Source of the DNA: Syntrophus sp034006265
Lineage (GTDB): Bacteria; Desulfobacterota; Syntrophia; Syntrophales; Syntrophaceae
Direction of reading: 5' to 3'
NCBI GenBank assembly: GCA_034006265.1
Contig: JAVETB010000011.1
Span: 1 to 47,666, forward strand
DNA: 47,666 nucleotides
Positions 40,764-47,666 of this stretch are shown one piece after another. The stretch's first letter is position 1, and each line of letters begins with the position of its first letter. Position numbers and translations under genes: made by a program. The notes under the pieces were generated by a model. The model ran no database searches, had not been told where the DNA came from, and saw only the letters and a list, made by a program, of their open reading frames with translations.

Positions 40764-41465
40764 ATGGACAGCAAAATACTCCAGGAAGTTTCCTGCATCC
40801 GGGCGAACGGAGAGTTCGTCGCCACCAGCGAGAGGATCATCCGGGAGGCGGCGCTGACCGTGCTTGTGGACGGACGGCACTTCGCCACCGCCATGATTCT
40901 GGGCGCCCTTGAAAAGGAGTTTGTCATCGGCCACCTGTACATCCAAGGGCGAATTCGACATGCAGGGGACATTTCCTCGATCGAGCTCGAAGATCAGACC
41001 GTCCGCGTCAAACTCAAGCCCGGCGTCGAACAGCGTGCCCTCCCCGCCACGCTCACCTCCGAACTGAAGGTGCGGCACGAGGATGTCCGCCACTGCGTCC
41101 AGGCCATCCTGACCTCGCCTATTTTCGAGGAAACAGGGGCCGTTCATTGTGCGGGGCTGTTCCGTGAGGGCAGGGAATCGGTCTGCATTGCTGAGGATCT
41201 GGGCCGCCACAACGCCCTGGACAAGGTCATTGGTGCCGGCCTGCTGAAGCCTGTCGATTTCGCCGAAGTTGTGGCCGCTTCCACGGGCCGCCAGCCGGCA
41301 GAAATGATCCTGAAGTGTCTGAGCGCAGGCATTCCCATCATCGCCACTAAGGGCGTCCCCACGTCTCTGGGCGTGGAATCGGCGGAAAAGGCGGGGATCA
41401 CCCTGGTGGGCATGGTAAAACGGAATTCTATGGTCGTGTACTCTCATTCCTGGAGGATCTTGTGA
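40764..41465 (+). CDS. FdhD-family protein lacking the CxxC motif (first of a tandem pair)
   Basis: 233 residues. FdhD (FdsC) carries sulfur from IscS to the Mo-bisPGD cofactor of formate dehydrogenase. The family body is clear: NGEFVATSERIIREAALTVLVDGRHFAT, LEKEFVIGHLYIQGRI, GAVHCAGLF, CIAEDLGRHNALDKVIGAGLL, STGRQPAEMILK and GIPIIATKGVPTSLGVE. The CGxCG-type cysteine loop that should stand about 40 residues before the GAVH segment is absent (LKPGVEQRALPATLTSEL is there instead). There is no ribosome-binding site of note before the ATG. It overlaps the next, homologous gene by 4 nt (GTGA). Whether it still moves sulfur is doubtful. Confidence 0.85.
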   Translation: MDSKILQEVSCIRANGEFVATSERIIREAALTVLVDGRHFATAMILGALEKEFVIGHLYIQGRIRHAGDISSIELEDQTVRVKLKPGVEQRALPATLTSELKVRHEDVRHCVQAILTSPIFEETGAVHCAGLFREGRESVCIAEDLGRHNALDKVIGAGLLKPVDFAEVVAASTGRQPAEMILKCLSAGIPIIATKGVPTSLGVESAEKAGITLVGMVKRNSMVVYSHSWRIL

Positions 41466-42295
41466 CAATGACGGCGCCGGGATTGAAGCGGTTTAAAGTC
41501 CAGAGACTGGAGGAAGGGGCCTTTGTGCCTGCCGAGGCTCTTCTCATCATCGAAAAAGAGCTGCCGATCATCGTCAACGGCGAACTTCTCGCAACGGCGT
41601 CCGTGACGCCCCTGATGGAAAGAGAGTTCGTCGCCGGGTATCTCTTCGGACAAAGCTTCATCGAAAGCGCCGCGGAAATCGTGTCGCTGAAAATTACGGA
41701 AAAAGGCGCCTACGCGGTTCTGGCTGATGCGGATGCGCTGCTCAAGGGCAGGAAAGAAAAAACCACCTACCGCATCGTCTCCGGCGGCGGCCGAACAGCC
41801 TATTTTGAAACATCCGTCCTTCCGTGCGTCACGTCGGATTTTAAAATCGACAGGCAGCACATCTTCCAGGCAATGAACCTCCTGTTCGAAAAGGCCTCGC
41901 TTTATGAGCAAACGGGAGGCGCTCATTCCGCCGCCCTTTTCGACACCCGGGGCAACCTCCTGTGTCTCATGGAGGACATCGGCAGGCACAACACACTGGA
42001 CAAGATCATCGGCCATGCGCTCCTGAACGGGATCGATTGCGCCCACACCTTCATGGTTTCCACCGGGCGCATGGCCTCCGAAATGGTCATCAAAATTGCC
42101 CGCGCCGGCATCCCACTGGTCGCCACCAAGACCGCTGTCACCGACAGGGGACGGAAGATCGGCGAACAGTGCGGAATGACCGTCATCGGCTCCGCCCGGG
42201 CCGCCGGTTCCAGAATGATCAAGGACATGGGGGACAGCCACATTGCCGAGAAAGCGGAAATGAAGATTTATACCGGCGCAGAAAGGGTGCTTTAA
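41462..42295 (+). CDS. FdhD-family protein lacking the CxxC motif (second of a tandem pair)
   Basis: 277 residues starting at GTG in an overlap with the first FdhD-like gene. FdhD core segments are all present: ELPIIVNGELLATASVTPLMEREFVAGYLFG, QTGGAHSAALFD, LLCLMEDIGRHNTLDKIIGHALL, STGRMASEMVIKIARAGIPLVATKTAVTDRG. At the place of the sulfur-relay cysteines it reads RIVSGGGRTAYFE, with glycines instead of Cys. The two copies are clearly paralogs but well diverged. They may form a heteromeric chaperone that binds Mo/W-bisPGD without a persulfide relay; that is inference. A universal stress protein gene follows after 25 nt. Confidence 0.87.
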   Translation: MTMTAPGLKRFKVQRLEEGAFVPAEALLIIEKELPIIVNGELLATASVTPLMEREFVAGYLFGQSFIESAAEIVSLKITEKGAYAVLADADALLKGRKEKTTYRIVSGGGRTAYFETSVLPCVTSDFKIDRQHIFQAMNLLFEKASLYEQTGGAHSAALFDTRGNLLCLMEDIGRHNTLDKIIGHALLNGIDCAHTFMVSTGRMASEMVIKIARAGIPLVATKTAVTDRGRKIGEQCGMTVIGSARAAGSRMIKDMGDSHIAEKAEMKIYTGAERVL

Positions 42296-42320
42296 CAACT
42301 CAGACGAAAGGAGAAGGACA

Positions 42321-42797
42321 ATGGCAAAGAAATTTCTGGTGGCACTGGACAAGTCAAGCAGTTCCCTGAAAGCGATCGATTTCGTGGCGGGCACCATCAA
42401 TCCCTCGGCCCAGATCACCCTGATGAGCGTTGTGGCGGATCCTGCGGCAGCCTGTGAACTCAAAGGGCCTACGGAGCTTCATCCCCTGTTGGAGGAGGGC
42501 CTCAAGGACTTCTGCGTGATCGAGGAAGCCAAGAGAGCGGCAGCCCAGGGGTTCCTCGACGAAGCCAAAAATAAGCTGGTCGGGGCCGGGTTTCCAGCCG
42601 AGCATATCTGCGTTGAACTTCGCAGCCAGGAAGGAGATATTGCCGGCGACATTCTCACCGAGGCCGCCAGGGAAAACTACGACGCCGTCATTATCGGCAG
42701 GCGGGGAATGGCGGACAACAAGAAGTACGCCTTTGGTAGCGTTTCCAACAAGATCATCCAGCATGCGGAAAATCTGTCGATCATTGTCGTAGACTGA
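42321..42797 (+). CDS. Universal stress protein (UspA family)
   Basis: 158 residues with AAAGGAG before the ATG. One Usp domain: KKFLVALDKSSSSLKAIDFV at the N-terminus and the ATP-binding signature GxxG-9x-GS in IIGRRGMADNKKYAFGSVSNKI, ending ENLSIIVVD. It should therefore be an ATP-binding type. It follows the FdhD pair by 25 nt and may share their transcript. Confidence 0.93.
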   Translation: MAKKFLVALDKSSSSLKAIDFVAGTINPSAQITLMSVVADPAAACELKGPTELHPLLEEGLKDFCVIEEAKRAAAQGFLDEAKNKLVGAGFPAEHICVELRSQEGDIAGDILTEAARENYDAVIIGRRGMADNKKYAFGSVSNKIIQHAENLSIIVVD

Positions 42798-42897
42798 CGG
42801 AAGGAACATCCGGCGCCCTCCGACAGGAGATCAGGACAGGAGCCGGGGGCGCCGTGCTTCATTCCCGCTCCCATATCCGGCGGTTACTTTTTTTTCA

Positions 42898-42926
42898 TTG
42901 ACAGAAAAGGGCGCTTTCCCTATTCT
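42898..42926 (+). promoter_or_regulatory. Sigma-70 promoter for rseC
   Basis: TTGACA at 42898-42903, 17 nt, then TATTCT at 42921-42926. The rseC start codon is about 42 nt downstream. Confidence 0.7.
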
Positions 42927-42967
42927 CCTCGCCGAATACTTTTGCTTCAAGCAATGGATGTAAGGAT

Positions 42968-43486
42968 ATGGCACATTATGAAGCCACGGTAGCCAGCCTT
43001 CTTCCGGATGGCAGGGCAGAGATTGTCATCCGGCCGGACAGACCCGACATTCCCAATGCCCGCGAAATTGCCGGGCGCGTTTGCCACTGTGCAACGGAGA
43101 ACTCCATCGTCCGGACCGAGGCATTGAACCTGGCAGACGCTTCCCCTGGCGACTGGGTGTCTGTTTCCCGCAGGAGTTCATCCGTCGTCAAGAACGTGAT
43201 GGCCCTGGTCGGGTTCCCCTGTGCCGGTTCGATTGCCGGCGGGATCCTGGAGACCTCGATGGAAAGCGGCAATCTGGCGATCTTCGTATCTGCAGGAGCG
43301 CTCCTGGGCTTCCTGCTGGGGATCTGGTCCTATCGGCGCTGGTCCGATGAGAATATGCCGGTCATCGATTCCGTCATCAAACCCAGGGATGAGGTTGCCG
43401 CCATTTTTGCAGCCCGGTCCGGCGCAGAAGGGAAGGGGCCGTCAGGCTGCCAGGTTGGCTGTGACCGTTGCGCTCCCCTGTTATAA
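42968..43486 (+). CDS. rseC: RseC/MucC-family membrane protein
   Basis: 172 residues with AAGGAT before the ATG. The N-terminal soluble part carries two cysteines (GRVCHC) as in RseC/MucC; two membrane helices follow (VMALVGFPCAGSIAGGIL and LAIFVSAGALLGFLLGIWSY). The C-terminal tail ends CQVGCDRCAPLL. RseC proteins accompany Rnf/Rsx complexes and help reduce SoxR in enterobacteria; their biochemical role is unclear. apbE is 138 nt downstream and rnfC begins 4 kb further on, which supports an Rnf link. Confidence 0.8.
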   Translation: MAHYEATVASLLPDGRAEIVIRPDRPDIPNAREIAGRVCHCATENSIVRTEALNLADASPGDWVSVSRRSSSVVKNVMALVGFPCAGSIAGGILETSMESGNLAIFVSAGALLGFLLGIWSYRRWSDENMPVIDSVIKPRDEVAAIFAARSGAEGKGPSGCQVGCDRCAPLL

Positions 43487-43624
43487 CAACTCCTTCCATT
43501 CGTCCCGAAGCCTTCCATAATTTCCTCGTCGTGATGCTGAAGAGTCCCATGGACAGGACAGCGCCTGCGGGAGACGGAGCCCCGCTTCTTCAAGGATTAA
43601 GAAAACGGTCAGAAATACAAGACG

Positions 43625-44635
43625 ATGAAAAAAAGTCATAAAGCGATCCTGATGCTCCTTCTTGCCGGATCCATGTTCGGCTTTTTCTGGATGGCCTGGA
43701 ACCGCATTGCTCACGAGCCCCTGGTCCGTTCCCGTCTGATGATGGGGACCATCATCGAGATTACGGCCTGCGACCGGGGTGCTGAGGCGGCGATCACGGC
43801 GGCCTTTACGCGCATGCAGCAGATCGAGGACGCCGTCGGCAGGGAAGAATGGTCTGACATGAACCGCCTGGCCGCCTCCGCCGGAGGCCCCCCCCTTAAA
43901 GTCAGCAGCGATACGTGGGAGATCCTCTCCCTGGCCGCTGAGTACTGGCGGAAGACCAACGGGGCCTTCGACGTGACGGTTAATCCTCTTGTGGAACTGT
44001 GGGGTTTCGGCTACGACGGGGAGGGCAACTTTCCCGATCCTGCCGCCATCAAGGCCGCCCTGCCCAAAATCGGCAGTGACAAGCTGCTGTTCTTCCCGGA
44101 AAAGCGGCAGATCCGATTGGCGAAGCCTGGAATGTCCCTGACTGTAGGCGGCATCGCCAAGGGGTACGCCGTTGAGGAGGCCGCCAGGATCCTGGTGAAG
44201 AACGGCATCACGAATGCCATGATCAATGCCGGAAGCAGCATCAAAGTGATCGGAGACGGCCCCGGCCGCCGCGGCTGGCGAATCGGTGTGGAAAACCCAC
44301 GATCGGCCGGAAAGCTGGTTGGGGTGATTGTCCTGCGCTCCGGGGAAGCCATGGGAACATCCGCCGACAACCGGCGCTTTTTCATCAAGGACAGTCACCG
44401 CTACTCCCACATCATCGACCCCCGCACCGGCTGGCCGGCCACGGAAACCATGGCCCTGGTGACCGTGATTACGGACAATGCGGCAACGGCCGACATCGTC
44501 ACCAAAGCCCTCTTTTTAAACAGCATCGACTGGAGCATGGCCTTTTTAAAACAGGAAAACCTCAAGGCCATCCTGATCGACAGCCAGGGGAAACTGCACA
44601 AGACTCCAGGGTTTCAATTGCTGAGGCCGTCATGA
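43625..44635 (+). CDS. apbE: FAD:protein FMN transferase
   Basis: 336 residues. An N-terminal signal-anchor (KAILMLLLAGSMFGFFWMAW) targets it to the periplasmic side. It transfers FMN from FAD to a Thr/Ser of target proteins such as RnfG/RnfD and NqrC. Motifs: SRLMMGTIIEITA, LTVGGIAKGYAVEEAARIL, NAGSSIKVIG, HIIDPRTGWPATETM and ADIVTKALF, with the Mg2+-binding Asp/Thr in the last. It overlaps the ABC ATPase gene by 4 nt. Confidence 0.95.
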   Translation: MKKSHKAILMLLLAGSMFGFFWMAWNRIAHEPLVRSRLMMGTIIEITACDRGAEAAITAAFTRMQQIEDAVGREEWSDMNRLAASAGGPPLKVSSDTWEILSLAAEYWRKTNGAFDVTVNPLVELWGFGYDGEGNFPDPAAIKAALPKIGSDKLLFFPEKRQIRLAKPGMSLTVGGIAKGYAVEEAARILVKNGITNAMINAGSSIKVIGDGPGRRGWRIGVENPRSAGKLVGVIVLRSGEAMGTSADNRRFFIKDSHRYSHIIDPRTGWPATETMALVTVITDNAATADIVTKALFLNSIDWSMAFLKQENLKAILIDSQGKLHKTPGFQLLRPS

Positions 44636-45417
44636 TTTCCGTGGAGCACGTTTCCCATTCCTTTCATGGTTATCCTGCCCTCAAGAACCTCTCTTTTTCC
44701 GTCTCGCCGGGCGAGTGCTTCGGCCTGCTCGGTCCCAACGGCGCCGGAAAATCGACGCTGATCAACATCCTCGTCACCCTTCTGCAGCCGGACAGCGGCT
44801 CCGTAACGGTAAACGGGTGGCCTCTGGCAACCGAAGCGGCAAAGATCCGGAGTTCCATCGGTGTGATCTTTCAGGATTCGAGCCTGGACGAGCGTCTGAC
44901 GGCTTATGAGAACCTTTACTTTCACGCCATGTTCTATCATGTACCGCCCAGGGAAGCCGCTCAGCGCATCGCCGCTCTCCTGGCTATGATGGACCTTGCC
45001 GACCGCAGCAACGATGTGGTGATCACCTTCTCCGGCGGCATGAAGCGCCGCCTGGAAATCGCCCGGAGCATCCTGCACCAGCCGCAGCTCCTGCTTCTGG
45101 ACGAGGCGACCGTCGGCCTCGATACCCAGGCCCGCCACCGCATCTGGGACTATATCGCCAGTCTCCGCCAGGATTACCGCCTCACCATCCTCCTCACAAC
45201 CCACTATCTCGAGGAGGCGGAAATCTGCGATCGGATCGCCATCCTCGATCACGGTGCCGTCATCGCCTGCGATACCCCGGCCCGCTTAAAAGAAATCCAC
45301 GGACAGAAGACCCTGGACGACCTCTTTATCCACCTGACCGGACGGGACCTTCAGGATTCGGAAACCGGTGAACTGGAGCGGCTGAAGGCGGCCCTGCGCG
45401 TGCGGAGAATCAAATGA
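44632..45417 (+). CDS. ABC transporter ATP-binding protein (ABC-2 exporter type)
   Basis: 261 residues, start in an ATGA overlap with apbE. Walker A GPNGAGKST, Q-loop IFQDSSLDERL, signature FSGGMKRRLEIAR, Walker B LLLLDEATVGLD and the H-loop LTTHYLEEA are all intact. The TVGLDTQ text and the ABC-2 permease partner place it with DrrA/NatA/CcmA-like exporters of drugs or lipids. Its permease overlaps by 4 nt. Substrate unknown. Confidence 0.93.
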   Translation: MISVEHVSHSFHGYPALKNLSFSVSPGECFGLLGPNGAGKSTLINILVTLLQPDSGSVTVNGWPLATEAAKIRSSIGVIFQDSSLDERLTAYENLYFHAMFYHVPPREAAQRIAALLAMMDLADRSNDVVITFSGGMKRRLEIARSILHQPQLLLLDEATVGLDTQARHRIWDYIASLRQDYRLTILLTTHYLEEAEICDRIAILDHGAVIACDTPARLKEIHGQKTLDDLFIHLTGRDLQDSETGELERLKAALRVRRIK

Positions 45418-46181
45418 CCAGCGGCCTGAGAGACAGCTACTACATCATGAAGCGCGATCTTATCCGGATGACGCGCCAGAAGATGCCGCTCATCGGGGCC
45501 GTTGTCCGGCCTATCCTCTGGCTTTTTTTTCTCGGAACCGGACTCAAATTCGGTTTCATCGCCCTGCCGCTCGTCGGAATCAACTGGCAGCAGTATATCT
45601 TTCCCGGCATCATCGCCATGAACGTCCTTTTTTCCGGGGTGATGTCCGGGGCCACCATCGTCTGGGACCGCGAATTCGGCTTTCTCAAGGAGATCACCAT
45701 CGCCCCGATACCCCGCTGGTCGATCATTCTCGGGAAGGTCCTCAGCGGCACCATCATCGCGGGCTGCCAGGGAATTCTCGTTCTGGCGGTCTATCCGCTC
45801 CTGGGCATCTCCCTCGGACTTCTGCAGTTGGCCCAGACCCTGCTGGCCATCTTTTTCATCGCCATGGCGGTAACCGCCGTCGGCGTACTGCTCGCCGCGC
45901 GGATCCGCACCCTTGAGGGTTTCGGCGCGGTCAACAACTTCGTTGTCATGCCGGTCTTTTTCCTCAGCGGCGCCCTTCATCCCCTGTCCAACATCCCGGA
46001 CTGGCTGAAGATTCTGATTTATCTCAATCCCTTCAGCTATGCGGTGGATCTTCTACGCGTTATTCTTCTGGGGCTGGACGGAGATCCCGTGCTTGACATC
46101 CTGACCATCGTCCTGTTTACCAACGTCATTTTCCTGTCCGCACTCTACCTTTTTGCGCAGCGCAGGCAATATTACTCCTGA
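45414..46181 (+). CDS. ABC-2 type transporter permease
   Basis: 255 residues with six predicted membrane helices and the ABC-2 pattern: a cytoplasmic N-terminus, GVMSGATIVWDREFGFLKEITIAPIPRWSIILGK in the coupling region, and FFLSGALHPLSNIPDWLKILIYLNPFSYAVDLLR before the last helix. It starts in an ATGA overlap with the ATPase gene. Co-transcription with apbE suggests the transporter belongs to the same envelope/redox unit, though the link may be coincidental. Confidence 0.92.
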   Translation: MTSGLRDSYYIMKRDLIRMTRQKMPLIGAVVRPILWLFFLGTGLKFGFIALPLVGINWQQYIFPGIIAMNVLFSGVMSGATIVWDREFGFLKEITIAPIPRWSIILGKVLSGTIIAGCQGILVLAVYPLLGISLGLLQLAQTLLAIFFIAMAVTAVGVLLAARIRTLEGFGAVNNFVVMPVFFLSGALHPLSNIPDWLKILIYLNPFSYAVDLLRVILLGLDGDPVLDILTIVLFTNVIFLSALYLFAQRRQYYS

Positions 46182-46345
46182 AGCAGGAATCATCGATCCC
46201 GAAAGAGGGGCTCATTCCGATTCCGGATCGACCATGTCGGCAGGGCGGCGGAAAAGAGGCGGCGAAGGCGCATCCGGGCATCCGTCGGGGAGCCGGCAAC
46301 GCAGTCCGCAACAATGGCGCTTTGATATGGCATTGGAAGAGGGTG

Positions 46346-47263
46346 ATGAGACGATCCTTCAGCGAAGAAATGGCCTGCTGCCGGTGCTGCCCGCGTGAAT
46401 GCGGTGTCAACCGCCTCAGGGGAGAGACCGGCTTCTGCCGGACCGGTTCCGGCATTCCCGTTGCCCATATCGGACTGCACTTCGGAGAGGAGCCCCCTAT
46501 CTCCGGTTCCCGTGGATCGGGCACCATCTTTTTCGCCGGATGCAATCTCCGCTGCGTCTTCTGCCAAAATCACCAGATCAGCCAGGAGTTTCGAAAGAGG
46601 AGCCTACGAACCCTTTCTCCCCGGGAACTCGCCGACGAAATGCAGCGCCTTGAAAAGGACGGGGCACACAACATCAACCTCGTCTCTCCGTCCCACCTCA
46701 TCTTTCCCCTGGCAGATGCAATTTCAATCGCCCGGGACAGAGGGCTCACCCTTCCCATCATCTACAACTCCAACGGTTACGATTCCGTTGCAGCGCTCCG
46801 TGAGATCCGGGGGCTCATCGATATCTTTCTGCCCGACCTGAAGTATCTCGACGAGGAAGCGGCCAGAGAGCTTTCCGCCGCCGACGATTATGCCCGGGTC
46901 GTCCCCGGCGTCCTCGGGGAGATGTTCGCCCAGGTCGGCCCCCTCGTGCTCGATGAGGCCGGTTCAGCCCGGCGGGGTCTGCTGGTCCGCCATCTCGTTC
47001 TGCCCGGCTATCTTGAGAACAGCCGTTCCTGCCTCCGTCTTCTGGCCGGACTTTCCCGGGATCTTCCCATCAGCATCATGTCCCAATATTCCCCGCAATT
47101 CCGGGCAGGAGAATATCCGCGGATCAACAGGACTCTTTCCGAAGAGGAGTACGAGGCGATCATCGACTACGCCCTGGAACTCGGCCTGGGAAACGCCTTC
47201 ATTCAGGAGTGTGGAAGTCAAAAGGAATACCTGCCCGATTTTTCACGGACCGACCCCTTTTAA
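46346..47263 (+). CDS. PflX/PflA-like radical SAM protein (COG1313 type)
   Basis: 305 residues from the ATG at 46346 (GAAGAGGGTG upstream); an in-frame TTG at 46322 is less likely. The N-terminus carries CCRCCPRECGVNRLRGETGFC, a zinc- or Fe-S-type Cys cluster characteristic of the PflX group. The radical SAM motif is FAGCNLRCVFCQNHQIS (CxxxCxxC). YNSNGYDS, DIFLPDLKYLDEE and SQYSPQFRA are further group markers. Related to pyruvate formate-lyase-activating enzymes, but its target protein is unknown. It stands 164 nt after the ABC genes. Confidence 0.9.
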   Translation: MRRSFSEEMACCRCCPRECGVNRLRGETGFCRTGSGIPVAHIGLHFGEEPPISGSRGSGTIFFAGCNLRCVFCQNHQISQEFRKRSLRTLSPRELADEMQRLEKDGAHNINLVSPSHLIFPLADAISIARDRGLTLPIIYNSNGYDSVAALREIRGLIDIFLPDLKYLDEEAARELSAADDYARVVPGVLGEMFAQVGPLVLDEAGSARRGLLVRHLVLPGYLENSRSCLRLLAGLSRDLPISIMSQYSPQFRAGEYPRINRTLSEEEYEAIIDYALELGLGNAFIQECGSQKEYLPDFSRTDPF

Positions 47264-47384
47264 GCTTAACCATGCACGGTGACTCACGATGTTCCCTCCG
47301 GTTGCCGACAAAATATTTCTTGACAAAGCCATGATTACATAATATCCACATCGACGCTATCCTAGGAGGCCGAATGTCGGTGAG

Positions 47385-47510
47385 ATGCTGAGATTTCCAG
47401 ATAATTCTCGAGCTCTTCACCGATGGGTAATGCACGATCATATTCGGGTGGCAAGTCTGGTTGTTGAAAGCTTTTCTAACCCTTCCCTCTTTCATTGGGA
47501 AGCGCGTTAG
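47385..47510 (+). other. Possible small ORF upstream of rnfC
   Basis: 41 codons (MLRFPDNSRALHRWVMHDHI...) with no Shine-Dalgarno of its own. A good AGGAGG precedes an ATG at 47374 whose five-codon frame ends in a TGA overlapping this ORF's start. I recognise no family; this may be chance. The rest of 47264-47569 holds no other gene. TTGACA at 47320 is only 14 nt from TAATAT, too close for a standard promoter. Confidence 0.25.
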
Positions 47511-47569
47511 ATCTCAAGAGTTTTTCGGCTTGCATAATAAATTTTAACTCTATCAACGGACTGTCTACT

Positions 47570-47666
47570 ATGAGCACGTCATTATTGACTTTTGCCAAAG
47601 GTGGGGTTCATCCTCCAGAATCCAAAGAAATAACCGAACGATTGGCTATTGAGAAGATGCCCCTGC
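47570..47666 (+). CDS. rnfC: Rnf complex subunit RnfC, N-terminus (cut by window end)
   Basis: Only 32 codons lie inside the window. The protein begins MSTSLLTFAKGGVHPPESKE, which matches the RnfC N-terminus, where F-x-GG(V/I)HPPExK is the conserved opening. RnfC is the peripheral Fe-S/NADH- or ferredoxin-facing subunit of the Rnf ion-pumping complex. The ATG at 47570 has only a weak upstream ACGGA. The rest of the operon should follow to the right; rseC and apbE upstream fit this. Confidence 0.85.
   Translation, partial: MSTSLLTFAKGGVHPPESKEITERLAIEKMPL

Noticed and set aside
47320..47345. TTGACA with TAATAT as a promoter for rnfC.
   Set aside because: The spacer is 14 nt; the alternative hexamer at 17 nt (TATCCA) is poor.

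Overview
The window looks like part of a chromosome from an anaerobic, respiring or fermenting deltaproteobacterium (Desulfobacterota, perhaps a Syntrophus-like lineage). This is inferred from gene content: 2-hydroxyacyl-CoA dehydratase / double-cubane-type Fe-S enzymes with their activating ATPase, a YedE/TusA/DUF3343 sulfur-selenium cluster, a four-haem flavocytochrome c, a complete-looking menaquinone core pathway, FdhD proteins, and the start of rnfC at the right edge with rseC and apbE nearby. It is moderately GC-rich. No phage, IS element or CRISPR array was seen.

Layout. 1-2883 (+): two dehydratase-type subunits, an activator ATPase and a small DUF3343 protein. 2880-5908 (-): a convergent operon, yedE - tusA - DUF3343 fusion - ribokinase-like enzyme - DUF1858-like protein, whose last stop codon overlaps the stop of the first operon. 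6004-7774 (-): an M48 peptidase remnant and a dihaem cytochrome c peroxidase with its own promoter and a long leader. 8200-10230 (+): agmatine-to-putrescine genes aguB and aguA behind a promoter with a palindrome over its -10. 10327-15461 (-): an OprB-like porin, then an iron-uptake operon (DtxR-type regulator, feoA, feoB and two small Cys-containing proteins) with DtxR-like operators. 15484-16280 (-): a cobalamin riboswitch reading into a wrecked metE. 16372-24878 (-): a small coiled-coil protein, a SLOG-like protein, an ABC-F ATPase, a cold-shock protein, UppP, an unknown membrane protein and a lytic transglycosylase. 25318-27362 (-): catalase and a Fur/PerR regulator. 27636-31658 (+): menF, menD, menB. 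31817-34780: a Tat-exported FmdE-like protein diverging from a flavocytochrome c fumarate reductase with a consensus promoter. 35000-35878: a LEA2 lipoprotein and an unknown protein. 36223-40539 (+): menC, menE, menH, menA. 40764-42797 (+): two tandem FdhD-like genes without the usual cysteine pair, and a universal stress protein. 42968-46181 (+): rseC, apbE and an ABC-2 exporter. 46346-47263 (+): a PflX-type radical SAM protein. 47570-end (+): the first codons of rnfC.

How it fits together. Menaquinone made by the two men operons could serve the periplasmic fumarate reductase and other respiratory chains. ApbE would attach FMN to Rnf-type subunits and RseC commonly accompanies Rnf. Oxygen and peroxide are met by catalase, cytochrome c peroxidase and a PerR/Fur-like regulator, and iron uptake is under DtxR-type control. 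The most unusual elements are the two DUF3343 operons meeting head-on, the tandem cysteine-less FdhD genes, and the apparently intact B12 riboswitch in front of a dead metE.
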